Source: CALKCV01 sp964619285 (lineage in GTDB: Bacteria > Cyanobacteriota > Cyanobacteriia > Cyanobacteriales > Microcoleaceae). From it: a stretch of 15,927 nucleotides of DNA. The stretch spans positions 1 through 15,927 of the forward strand of contig CAZUCT010000168.1 of NCBI GenBank assembly GCA_964619285.1, in the 5' to 3' direction. The position numbers and the translations under genes were made by a program. Shown in pieces: positions 1 through 7,467 of this stretch; the stretch's first letter is position 1, and each line of letters begins with the position of its first letter. Below the pieces are notes generated by a model. The model had not been told where the DNA came from and did no database searches. It was given only the letters and a program-made list of their open reading frames with translations.

Positions 1-78
1 CTTATAAAGCTAGTTTAGGCTTTATTTGGCATTAAATTCTGTTCAAGTCCCGATACCTACTTATAGACTAATTTGAGC

Positions 79-158
79 GGGAGCATCTCAATTTTGCATA
101 TTTATTTTCTCATCATGAAATTATCGAGGGGTAAAAATTACAAATATGGGATGCTCCC
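79..158. mobile_element. MITE-like element, copy 1 (80 bp)
   Basis: The ends are GGGAGCATCTCA (79-90) and TGGGATGCTCCC (147-158), which are inverted repeats. Allowing a few mismatches, the inverted repeat extends to about 19 bases. The element is flanked by a 9-base direct repeat AATTTGAGC (70-78 and 159-167), as expected of a target-site duplication. It has no coding capacity. A near-identical 78-bp copy lies at 12908-12985. GGG ends with a 9-bp duplication fit the ISKra4 family pattern as I recall it; this assignment is inference. Confidence 0.75.
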
Positions 159-205
159 AATTTGAGCGATCGCCCAACTCACAGAGAGCTGCAAATCGTA
201 TTCTC

Positions 206-238
206 AGAAACCCGGTTTTTTCAAAAAACCGGGTTTCT
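206..238. repeat. 33-bp palindromic repeat, copy 1 (possible terminator)
   Basis: A perfect palindrome: a 16-base arm AGAAACCCGGTTTTTT, a single C at 222, and the complementary arm. It lies 27 bases beyond the stop codon of the leftward membrane-protein gene. The exact same 33 bases recur at 13111-13143, also just past the end of a leftward gene. The transcript would fold into a strong hairpin, so a terminator or RNA-end role is possible. It also looks like a dispersed REP-type repeat of this genome. Confidence 0.7.
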
Positions 239-265
239 AGATCGCCTCTCTAGACCCTAACAAGA

Positions 266-3200
266 TTACTCCCAATTCTCCAACTCCCCAATCCAATGTT
301 CCAACAAAGCGGCAATCTGTTCCCGACGAGTTTCAAAAGTGGCAGCTATCCAAATCAAAATAATCCCAACTACCAAACCGATCGCCCATTTCAAGAAAGA
401 ATAAATCGAACCCAAAATCGCCAACTGAACGAAACCATTAACCAAAAAAGTCGCCGTTCCCACATACAAAAACGCCCTCACTCGCAAACCCAAACCGGCA
501 AATATTGTCGCCAAACTAATCGCCCCCGGAATTAACCCCGTCCATCCAGCCTCAAACAAAGCCGCAACGCAAATCAAACCGCTTCCTGTTATCCGCCACA
601 AATGACGATTTTCTCGATTTTCTTGTCGCTTTAAATTCGGTTCGACTTGGGCGAAATAAAGAATAGATAAACCCCACGGCGTGGCATAAATTAAACTATT
701 AAGATTGCCGCCAATTTCTCCCAACCAAACTACCACCGCCCAATTAATTAAAACTACACTAATATAACTCAACCGAATTTGTCGATTTAACCTCGCCATC
801 AACCCATAAAAAACCGAAGCGATCGCCACCGACAAATACCAACCATTACTCCCCAATTCAACCGCAAAGCTAGTAGCAATTAACCCCCCTATTGGCAACA
901 CCAAAGCAACCCGCCGCCAAGGTCGATTTTCCCATCCCCAATCTTGCCAAGGGGCAAAATAAATAAAGTAAGCAATTAAAGAAGCGATCGCCCCCGCCCA
1001 AGGCAACAATATCTGAGTCAAAGACAGCAAATTCACCACATAAAGCAGAATTGCAACCGCTTCTAAAATCCCCAAATAAACCCAAAATTCTCCAACCTCA
1101 TAACTCCGATTATTCTTACCTTGAAAAATAGCATACCTGCTCAAAACTATCCCCGTTCCCAAAGCTAATAATTTACTGGAATCTATCGAGTATCCAGTGG
1201 CATTTATCAAAAATAAACTGCTAATTCCCCAATGACAATGAGCGATATTTTTAACTTCCTCTTCCTCAAATCCCAGATAATCTCCCAACCAATCGGCCAG
1301 CAGCCGGTAAACGTACATAACGCTTGCCCCCAAAGTCGCAAAAGCAACTAATTGTTCTCCCCTTGGCAGTTCTAAAACTTGATAAAACAGCATTTCAAAC
1401 AGCGCCAAAGAAATGCCAACAATCCCAAAATAAACCAAAGGTTTAAAAGCCGCTTTTCGCCGTCCCACGCCAATAAAAATTAACGCCAAAGCAAAAGTAG
1501 TTAAACCCGTCCAGTTAGTAAAAGTATCTTGCCTTAATAAAGTCCCAAAAATTCCATAAACCAAAGGGATAACTTGACAAAATGGCGGCAAATTTTCCCT
1601 GCCAGTTTTCCGCTGCCACCAATCTCCTAAAAGTTGAGAAATTAAACCCAAAAACAGGTTAGCGATCGCCAAATAAATAACCGACTCCCCAGCAAAACCC
1701 AATATTTCTACAATAAATAACTCCAACCCCCAAGCAAAACTATAAGCCACCCTCTCAGTGGGTCTCCTCCACCCCCGAAAAGCGATCGCCGCCAACGTCA
1801 ACCCCGCCGCAACAACACCAGTTATCGACGGTTGAACTAAATCTTGATAAACCTCGACCGAATGAACCGTCAAACCGCCCAACTCCAAACCGCAAAGAGC
1901 GATCGCCCACCCGTCCACGGCAGGAACGTAAACAGAAGCCAAAGGCGTATTTCTATAGATAATTACCGTTCGCAGCCACCACAAACAGTTAATAACAACA
2001 GCCACCACCAACAACCAATCTACATAAGACAACTCCGGTATCGTCTCCCACAACCCACAACCGATAAAACCCAAACCAAAACCTACAGTAATAGCAGCAG
2101 CAGTTTTAACTTGCAAAACCCGAGTATTAACTAACATTAAAACCGTTCCCAAACCCAACCCAATTAAGCGAGTTTCCGGCTGCCATAGAGTTAAAAATTG
2201 TCCTATTATTACAGCAGTAACCCCCTCCCAAATAATCCTTTCTTTTTCTAACCTTAAAAAACTTCCTACCAAAGTCAAACCCAAAGGAACTACCAACCAA
2301 ATAGCCCCCCACTGGTAAGCAAATTTGCAAGTAAAATCGCTACAATTACTTAACTCAAAAACAGCGATATTAAGCCCCAACAAAACATAACCAATCCCCG
2401 CCAAAACCAAACCCATAAAATAGCTCGTAGTAATCGCTTCAGCCATTGAATCGTTCGTAGTAATCGCTTCAGCGATTGAATCGTTCGTAGTAATCGCTTC
2501 AGCGATTGAATCGTTCGTAGCAATCGCTTCAGCGATTGAATCGTTCGTAGCAATCGCTTCAGCCATTGAATCGTTCGTAGTAATCGCTTCAGCGATTGAA
2601 TCGTTCGTAGTAATCGCTTCAGCGATTGAATCGTTCGTAGCAATCGCTTCAGCGATTGAATCGTTCGTAGCAATCGCTTCAGCCATTGAATCGTTCGTAG
2701 TAATCGCTTCAGCGATTGAATCGTTCNNNNNNNNNNNNNNNNNNNNNNNNNNNNNNNNNNNNNNNNNNNNNNNNNNNNNNNNNNNNNNNNNNNNNNNNNN
2801 NNNNNNNNNNNNNNNNNNNNNNNNNNAATCGTTCGTAGCAATCGCTTCAGCCATTGAATCGTTCGTAGTAATCGCTTCAGCCATTGAATCGTTCGTAGTA
2901 ATCGCTTCAGCGATTGAATCGTTCGTAGCAATCGCTTCAGCGATTGAATCGTTCGTAGCAATCGCTTCAGCCATTGAATCGTTCGTAGTAATCGCTTCAG
3001 CCATTGAATCGTTCGTAGTAATCGCTTCAGCGATTGAATCGTTCGTAGTAATCGCTTCAGCGATTGAATCGTTCGTAGTAATCGCTTCAGCGATTTCCTC
3101 CCGTTCTTTCCCCAACAAATTCCCGCCAACAAAAACCGCCCATTCAACCACAGCAATAACCAACAAAATCGCCGCCCAAACCCCCAAACTGAGACCGGGT

Positions 3201-4825
3201 AAAAAATAATCAATCCACGAACAAACAGCCAACAAACCCACAAAATGAGTCAGATAAAACAGATTAGCTTTTCGTTCTCCCCTGCGGCGATAAATTACCG
3301 TCGCTAAAATAAGAGTGGATGCCAATAAATTGAGCGATCGCATCAACGGATTTATTAACCCCAAATAAGTCAAAAAAGCACCAAACCCCAACGCCATCCA
3401 CTCGCCAAATCTTGCCAATTCTTTTTTATCTCGACGGTACAACCAATCAGTCACCCAAACCATAAAAATTAAATAAGGCAACCAAGTTACAGTTAATAAA
3501 CTTCCCTTAGCATTTTCCGCCCTCGCAATTTCCGTACCCGTATTAATTGCCAGTTGCCTTAATTCTGGAGGAATTAATCGCCCCACCGACGAATAAGCCT
3601 GCCAACCAATAATAAAAATAGCCGCTAAATCTGCCTTCTGCCAATATTGCGTCAGTCTATCTTTTAACACCCATAAAGCAATACCGCTAATAGCGAAAGC
3701 TTGCCAAGGTTGAGTCGCCACCGACACCAACCAACCTAACAATAATAAACCCCCACCGATGGAATTTTGCCATTTAGTAAAAGGATTGTTTGCCTCAATA
3801 TTTTCCTGTTCTTGTTTCTGGTTGCTTTTAATTAAAATCCAACCGCTAATCCCAAAAGCCAATCCCAAAAGCGCCACATCCACATAAGCAACAAAAATTG
3901 CCCGCATCAGCAAAATTGCCAGGGCATAAATTACAATTGCTACTGCTGTTAATGGTTCGGAATTATTAGCTAAATTTCTGTTGCGAGAAAAAGTAATTAA
4001 CGCCGTCCCAATTACCCCTAAATAAACCGCGATAATTGGAAAACCAGTTAATCCCCAACCCCATTGCAAATAACTCAATCCTAAAAGGTTGAATAAAAGG
4101 AGCGATCGCCGGTCAAGAAACCCAAGAAATCCGGTTTCTGAAACATCAGTTGAGTCTGGGTTTTTCTTAGTTAAATTAACAGTAATAAAAGTAAGGACAA
4201 AAGCAGCGATCGCCCCCGTTCCCCACTCCAGAAAATTCCCCCACAAACCCAAACCATCCATCGCCCAAAAATTCACCGGCACTAACAATAAAGTCACCAC
4301 CCGCAAACTCTGGGCCGTCAGTCGCAAACCCGCCGCCTTACCCGTCCAAACCGCCGTCCCCCAAAAAGCAGTAGTATATGCCAGCAACACTAAATATTGT
4401 CCCGCAGCCGGAAACCTCTCCCACTGACTCGCCGCCAGCAACCCGGAAGAGACCACCACCATAAACAACCCCAAAAACAACAGCCACCGGACGCTAAGTT
4501 CTGCCTTAAGCGACTCCAAAAGCTGACTGACGAGGTTAGGCGATTTTTTCGCACTACTTCGCAAGCGGGCGGGTTGTCGTTCCTCCGGTTCCGGGGCAAA
4601 CTCTTCTGTCGCCCGTAGAACAGGCGTCTCGCCTGTTACCGTCCTCTCCCGCCTCTCCCCTGCTACCGGTTGTATGACCGGTTTTTTCACCGGTTCCTGC
4701 ACTGGGGAAGTCAAATATTTTTGACAAAGTTGCCTCACTTGAGAATCGGAGATTAAACCCATTCGCAACCAGACATCTAAACCCTCTAACAATCTCGGAT
4801 TGTTTATATCTATGTTAATTAGCAA
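266..4825 (-). CDS. Very large polytopic membrane protein, DUF2157-like
   Basis: 1519 codons including a gap. The N-terminus (about residues 13-42, with GLISDSQVRQL) resembles the start of DUF2157 predicted membrane proteins. A charged Pro/Glu-rich stretch follows to about residue 105, and then come several dozen hydrophobic segments to the C-terminus, so it is an integral membrane protein with no visible catalytic motif. I chose the TTG at 4825 because GGAGGT lies 5 bases upstream and the first in-frame ATG is residue 22. Residues about 577-799 are a hydrophilic loop made of a 10-residue repeat (EAITTNDSIA and variants), broken by 100 Ns. Two dispersed palindromic repeats are read in frame, at 4116-4139 (peptide ETGFLGFLDR) and 4618-4637 (peptide TGETPVLR). 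The function is unknown. The membrane nature is clear; the DUF2157 name is moderately sure. Confidence 0.85.
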   Translation of the reverse strand: MLINIDINNPRLLEGLDVWLRMGLISDSQVRQLCQKYLTSPVQEPVKKPVIQPVAGERRERTVTGETPVLRATEEFAPEPEERQPARLRSSAKKSPNLVSQLLESLKAELSVRWLLFLGLFMVVVSSGLLAASQWERFPAAGQYLVLLAYTTAFWGTAVWTGKAAGLRLTAQSLRVVTLLLVPVNFWAMDGLGLWGNFLEWGTGAIAAFVLTFITVNLTKKNPDSTDVSETGFLGFLDRRSLLLFNLLGLSYLQWGWGLTGFPIIAVYLGVIGTALITFSRNRNLANNSEPLTAVAIVIYALAILLMRAIFVAYVDVALLGLAFGISGWILIKSNQKQEQENIEANNPFTKWQNSIGGGLLLLGWLVSVATQPWQAFAISGIALWVLKDRLTQYWQKADLAAIFIIGWQAYSSVGRLIPPELRQLAINTGTEIARAENAKGSLLTVTWLPYLIFMVWVTDWLYRRDKKELARFGEWMALGFGAFLTYLGLINPLMRSLNLLASTLILATVIYRRRGERKANLFYLTHFVGLLAVCSWIDYFLPGLSLGVWAAILLVIAVVEWAVFVGGNLLGKEREEIAEAITTNDSIAEAITTNDSIAEAITTNDSMAEAITTNDSMAEAIATNDSIAEAIATNDSIAEAITTNDSMAEAITTNDSMAEAIATNDXXXXXXXXXXXXXXXXXXXXXXXXXXXXXXXXXXNDSIAEAITTNDSMAEAIATNDSIAEAIATNDSIAEAITTNDSIAEAITTNDSMAEAIATNDSIAEAIATNDSIAEAITTNDSIAEAITTNDSMAEAITTSYFMGLVLAGIGYVLLGLNIAVFELSNCSDFTCKFAYQWGAIWLVVPLGLTLVGSFLRLEKERIIWEGVTAVIIGQFLTLWQPETRLIGLGLGTVLMLVNTRVLQVKTAAAITVGFGLGFIGCGLWETIPELSYVDWLLVVAVVINCLWWLRTVIIYRNTPLASVYVPAVDGWAIALCGLELGGLTVHSVEVYQDLVQPSITGVVAAGLTLAAIAFRGWRRPTERVAYSFAWGLELFIVEILGFAGESVIYLAIANLFLGLISQLLGDWWQRKTGRENLPPFCQVIPLVYGIFGTLLRQDTFTNWTGLTTFALALIFIGVGRRKAAFKPLVYFGIVGISLALFEMLFYQVLELPRGEQLVAFATLGASVMYVYRLLADWLGDYLGFEEEEVKNIAHCHWGISSLFLINATGYSIDSSKLLALGTGIVLSRYAIFQGKNNRSYEVGEFWVYLGILEAVAILLYVVNLLSLTQILLPWAGAIASLIAYFIYFAPWQDWGWENRPWRRVALVLPIGGLIATSFAVELGSNGWYLSVAIASVFYGLMARLNRQIRLSYISVVLINWAVVVWLGEIGGNLNSLIYATPWGLSILYFAQVEPNLKRQENRENRHLWRITGSGLICVAALFEAGWTGLIPGAISLATIFAGLGLRVRAFLYVGTATFLVNGFVQLAILGSIYSFLKWAIGLVVGIILIWIAATFETRREQIAALLEHWIGELENWE
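2431..3095. repeat. 30-bp tandem repeat array (minisatellite) inside the membrane-protein gene
   Basis: About 19 visible units of 30 bases, each unit starting YAATCGCTTCAGCSATTGAA on the plus strand. They encode 10 residues (EAI-T/A-TNDS-I/M-A) on the minus strand. Only two positions vary: T/C at unit base 1 (Thr/Ala) and G/C at unit base 13 (Ile/Met). These variants recur every four units, so a 120-bp higher-order period exists. Within G-type units AATCGC-TTCA-GCGATT is a 6-bp hairpin. Unit length is divisible by three, so copy-number change keeps the frame. Confidence 0.95.
2727..2826. other. Assembly gap, 100 N, inside the tandem repeat
   Basis: Exactly 100 undetermined bases. Sequence stops at unit base 27 and resumes at unit base 19. 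If the repeat simply continues, the true length must be 22 + 30k (22, 52, 82, 112 and so on), and 100 is not in that series. The N count is therefore a placeholder and the real copy number is unknown. All such lengths leave the same reading frame as 100 does. Confidence 0.97.
4116..4139. repeat. Degenerate palindromic repeat within coding sequence
   Basis: AGAAACC (4116-4122) and GGTTTCT (4133-4139) form a 7-bp stem with a 10-base loop. It shares the AGAAACC...GGTTTCT arms of the 33-bp palindromes at 206 and 13111. It is translated in frame as part of ETGFLGFLDR in the membrane protein, in a hydrophilic segment. Confidence 0.5.
4618..4637. repeat. GAACAG...CTGTT hairpin repeat within coding sequence
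   Basis: AACAGGCG, TCT loop, CGCCTGTT: an 8-bp perfect stem at 4619-4637, preceded by CCCGTAG. A related hairpin with the same CCCGTAGAACAG lead and the same TCT loop occurs in non-coding DNA at 15669-15689. Here it is read in frame as TGETPVLR in the charged N-terminal linker of the membrane protein. Confidence 0.65.
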
Positions 4826-4830
4826 GTCGC

Positions 4831-4836
4831 ACCTCC
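4831..4836 (-). promoter_or_regulatory. Ribosome binding site GGAGGT deciding a TTG start
   Basis: GGAGGT on the minus strand, 5 bases before the TTG at 4825. No upstream ATG or GTG extends the membrane-protein frame, and the match to the anti-Shine-Dalgarno sequence is strong, so TTG is the preferred start. Confidence 0.7.
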
Positions 4837-4969
4837 ACTCCTGTCGAGTTTAAAGCAAACCTACCACGATTAAAGCATTAATTTTCTTTTTCGTCAAGCT
4901 TGTTTTAGCGATCGCTTCACCGAATAAAAAAAGGCTTTCACATGGTAATATTAATAATCGAACAAATAG

Positions 4970-5467
4970 GCTAAACTGCCAAAGGAGGGAAAAATCGTTT
5001 ATAATGATGATGATGCTGAAAAGAGCATCGAAATAGTACAACAACAAATTACCGATCCAACAGTTTTTGTTGGTAGCGGTTGCGAATGGACCGGCACCGG
5101 AAGGGAACCACAGTGGAATAATCCTAAATCCCAAAAAGCCTACGACCATATAGAACGCCACCACGGTCCGAAAAAAAAGCCTAACGAACTTTTTGGCAGG
5201 GCAGGTGGGGAACGAGAAGAACAAGGACAGTGGTTTAAAGCAGAAACTTGGGTAGAAGCTGAAAAACTGACACCCAAACATCCAGGAAGGTACATAATTG
5301 ACTTTAAAGTTCCTATAGGTCGAGTTTATTGTCCCGATGGCAGCATAGTTGAATCTGTTACCAGGGCTGTTATTATTAGAAATAAGGATGGAACCTTGAA
5401 GTCAGCATATCCCGTAACCGATAACACCGTTTTGAAATCTCAATGGAGGAGAAACACTAATGAATAA
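4970..5467 (+). pseudogene. Start-less C-terminal toxin-like domain (polymorphic toxin module, probable fragment)
   Basis: An open frame of 165 codons between TAG (4967-4969) and TAA (5465-5467). It has no ATG or GTG, and its only TTG is close to the 3' end, so it has no usable start. The peptide begins AKLPKEGKIVYNDDDAEKS and continues with YDHIERHHGPKKKPNELFGR, QGQWFKAETWVEAEKLTPK, YIIDFKVPIGRVYCPDGS, and RAVIIRNKDGTLKSAYPV near the end. A compact, His- and Lys-rich domain ending in a RNKDGTLKSAYPV-type strand is what I expect of C-terminal nuclease modules of polymorphic (contact-dependent) toxins, perhaps of the EndoU/barnase/colicin-like fold. That is recognition by style, not a database match. 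Its stop overlaps the start of a small acidic gene by 8 bases, the usual toxin-immunity arrangement. It is either an orphan toxin tip displaced from its delivery protein or a remnant. Confidence 0.6.
5445..5451 (+). promoter_or_regulatory. Ribosome binding site GGAGGAG
   Basis: GGAGGAG, 8 bases ahead of the ATG at 5460. It lies within the last codons of the toxin-like frame, so the downstream gene can be translated by re-initiation or coupling. Confidence 0.75.
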
Positions 5468-5954
5468 TACTCAAAAATTTGAACTACAATTAGTAGAACC
5501 TTGGATTTGGGAAGGTCTCGAACCGCCAGACGATCCTTTGGGAGAACTTACCGAATTGGAAAACAGCCTGCGACTGTTTTGCTATGAATGCAATCATAGA
5601 ATAGTCTTGAAAATCGGAGACGAAAGTAGAGAGCTATTTTTAGACCCTGACATAATTTTGGATTTAAACGAATTACCCGAACAAATGCGGGAACTTTCCC
5701 TCGGGAAAAAAATAGAAATAGACTTTCCCGAAAGTTGGTTGATTCTGAAGTTGATTCCCGATGGCGATCGCGTTTCCGGCATTCTCCGAAAGTTCGGTCA
5801 ATCTTGTACCACCAAAGAATTTCAATTAGATAAGGCTCAAGTATTGGAAGCTTTCGAGAGTTTTCTTGAGGAATTGATGGAGATGGCGAAAGCGAACGGT
5901 TACATTACTCACGAACAGAAGAATCAATTTTTGAAGGGGATGGCTTATGTTTAA
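5460..5954 (+). CDS. Small acidic protein, probable immunity protein of the toxin-like module
   Basis: 164 residues, starting at an ATG with GGAGGAG 8 bases upstream. The protein is soluble and strongly acidic (runs such as EPPDDPLGELTELE, LFLDPDIILDLNELPE, ESFLEELMEMAK), with no signal peptide or membrane segment and no catalytic motif that I recognise. The middle looks like alternating beta strands (RIVLKIGDESRELFL, WLILKLIPDGDRVSGIL) and the end like a helix pair. The gene overlaps the toxin-like frame by 8 bases on the same strand. Acidity, size and position are those of an immunity protein that binds and blocks a basic nuclease toxin in the cytoplasm. The gene itself looks intact (good RBS, full frame), so it may persist as an orphan protective gene. 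The function is inferred from context only. Confidence 0.65.
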   Translation: MNNTQKFELQLVEPWIWEGLEPPDDPLGELTELENSLRLFCYECNHRIVLKIGDESRELFLDPDIILDLNELPEQMRELSLGKKIEIDFPESWLILKLIPDGDRVSGILRKFGQSCTTKEFQLDKAQVLEAFESFLEELMEMAKANGYITHEQKNQFLKGMAYV

Positions 5955-5973
5955 AAAAAAGCGATCGCCATCT

Positions 5974-6006
5974 CTAATTTTTATTGGTTGGAAAAACCAA
6001 AATTAG
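5974..6006. terminator. Bidirectional terminator-like hairpin between convergent genes
   Basis: CTAATTTT (5974-5981) pairs with AAAATTAG (5999-6006), with inner TGGTT/AACCA pairing and a short loop. It sits between the ends of the rightward acidic gene (5954) and the leftward gene whose stop codon (6003-6005) it overlaps. The outer A/T arms give U-runs on both strands. Confidence 0.55.
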
Positions 6007-6575
6007 CCTAAACAATCTTTGTAGATGCATAAAAAATTCTCGGCATGAGTCGCTCCTAACTTTTGAATTTCTGGAGGGAAAGTGCTTAAAGTGGCAGTCT
6101 TTTCTTTAACATCGACATTGAATTTTTTGGCACCTTCCCTGCTTCCTCCGTGAAGATACACGGCGGCGGGCTCTAAATTCAGCCACATCCCCAAGCGCAG
6201 GGCGACATCGTAAGTCACCAATTCTCCCAGACGAAATACCTGATTAGTAACCGACTCCACCCACTCGTAAAGTTGCTCGAAGGTCTCAAAGCGATCGGAT
6301 TGAACGTTATCTGCTAGTGCAATTCTCAATCCTTCTTTCAACTTCTCAGCCCCTAGTTGACATTGGTGGGAGTGCATTTTACCATTCGCCCAGCAAGATT
6401 CCCAAGCTCTCTTTTGCGCACTCTTCCAATCGAGAGTTCGATCGCCCCACCATTGAGCTTCATTTGAGTAGCAATCGCCCCAGTCTTGTAGGTACTCCTC
6501 CACCAATTCTAAAAGTGTTTTTTCCCCAGAACTTGGAGGTTTACTAGATGATGTTGTTTTTTTGCAAGAACTCAT
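6003..6575 (-). CDS. Conserved-type hypothetical protein, unknown function
   Basis: 190 residues from the ATG at 6575. The frame could be extended to a TTG at 6590, but that start has no Shine-Dalgarno site, whereas GGTAGGA precedes the ATG. The first 20 residues are Ser/Lys-rich and probably disordered. A Trp-rich helical section follows (DWGDCYSNEAQWWGDRTLDW). The C-terminal half carries the motif-like run LVTYDVALRLGMWLNLEP, then AVYLHGGSREGAKKF, and ends in THAENFLCIYKDCL. I associate this signature with a widespread family of uncharacterised bacterial proteins; no function is known to me. There is no signal peptide and no membrane segment. The gene converges with the putative immunity gene and may be unrelated to it. 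A TATAAT-like box lies upstream at 6604-6609. Confidence 0.7.
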   Translation of the reverse strand: MSSCKKTTSSSKPPSSGEKTLLELVEEYLQDWGDCYSNEAQWWGDRTLDWKSAQKRAWESCWANGKMHSHQCQLGAEKLKEGLRIALADNVQSDRFETFEQLYEWVESVTNQVFRLGELVTYDVALRLGMWLNLEPAAVYLHGGSREGAKKFNVDVKEKTATLSTFPPEIQKLGATHAENFLCIYKDCLG

Positions 6576-6603
6576 AATCCTACCTAACAATAAAAGCTAT
6601 TTT

Positions 6604-6609
6604 ATTATA
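6604..6609 (-). promoter_or_regulatory. Possible -10 box (TATAAT)
   Basis: A perfect TATAAT on the minus strand, 28 bases before the ATG at 6575. A TTGCAT lies 19 bases further upstream, a slightly long spacing for a -35 box. It suggests the hypothetical gene has its own promoter separate from the transpeptidase gene behind it. Confidence 0.35.
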
Positions 6610-6639
6610 TAGAAACTTCTTTGTGGAGATGCAACTACG

Positions 6640-7338
6640 TTAAAAAACAATTTCCACTATAGTTCCAGCCTTAACAAACTGATAAATCTCATCAACATCC
6701 TTATTCTTTAAAGACACGCATCCCAACGTCCAATTAGAACCTTCATCTATTAAAATATCCCCTCCACTCGGTACTCCGTGAATGCCAATCTCACCTCCTA
6801 TCGGCAGCGAAAAATCTATTTCTCCCCCTAACTTTGCCTTAAAATGTTTTCGCCAAGACACCGGCGTCGGATAATCTAACCAGATAAATTTTGACCAGGC
6901 AGGATGTGGGTAAAGGTCTCTCACTCGAAAAATTCCCTCGGGAGTTTTGCGATCGCCCTCATGCAACTTATCGCCCTTGGGATTACCGCCAAAAACTACA
7001 GGATAAGACTTAATAGGTTCCCCACCATAAAAAACCGTCAATCTATATTTAGACTTTTCCACCAGAAGAGAAACACTATCTAAATCCGTTCGATTTCCGA
7101 GAATTTCCGCCAGCGATCGCTCGTAATTTAACAATTGTTCCCCTGCTGTTAACCTACGAACCGATGTTTCTAACTCACAATTAAAACATAATAATGATGG
7201 TACATCTGACACGGGCATTAAAAATCCCCGTCGAGTTAGCACAAAGTAAAACGCACCCCAAATAACAACCCAAACCGTCCAAGATAACAAGCGTTGTTTT
7301 CTCTTGCTGGTAGTGTTGCCAACTTCTTTATTTTCCAT
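6640..7338 (-). CDS. L,D-transpeptidase-like (YkuD-domain) membrane-anchored protein
   Basis: 232 residues, ATG start with a GGAAG site a few bases upstream. A short basic N-terminus is followed by one membrane segment (about residues 17-35, LLSWTVWVVIWGAFYFVLT), placing the rest outside the cytoplasm. The YkuD fold runs from about residue 88 (LLVEKSKYRLTVFYGGEPIK) to the end. The catalytic signature is His187 in IGIHG and Cys207 in NWTLGCVSL. The loop before the cysteine is TLG rather than the more common SHG, as in the YafK/ErfK-type branch whose members end in TLGCIAL. Family members form or cut 3-3 cross-links or lipoprotein links in peptidoglycan; which of these applies here cannot be told. 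Length is ordinary and nothing is broken. Confidence 0.92.
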   Translation of the reverse strand: MENKEVGNTTSKRKQRLLSWTVWVVIWGAFYFVLTRRGFLMPVSDVPSLLCFNCELETSVRRLTAGEQLLNYERSLAEILGNRTDLDSVSLLVEKSKYRLTVFYGGEPIKSYPVVFGGNPKGDKLHEGDRKTPEGIFRVRDLYPHPAWSKFIWLDYPTPVSWRKHFKAKLGGEIDFSLPIGGEIGIHGVPSGGDILIDEGSNWTLGCVSLKNKDVDEIYQFVKAGTIVEIVF

Positions 7339-7467
7339 AATCTTCCAAAACTATAAATTGACCAAAAAAATCAGGGGCAAAGTGAATGGAAATAAACTAC
7401 CTGAAAAGTTTTATACCCAAAAACATTACCCCTATAATCGTTATTACTTTTTTTTAATCGATTGAAA

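Noticed and set aside
2431..3095. CRISPR-like array of 30-bp repeats
   Set aside because: The units are head to tail with no spacers, and the array is in frame inside a gene.
2350..3243. Second long open frame on the minus strand (LKRLLRTIQS repeats)
   Set aside because: It is the alternative frame of the same 30-bp array; any stop-free frame of a unit divisible by three stays open. The main frame has the membrane-protein flanks.
4850..5281. Minus-strand open frame, Phe-rich
   Set aside because: It is antisense to the toxin-like frame, whose composition and coupling to the next gene are far more gene-like.
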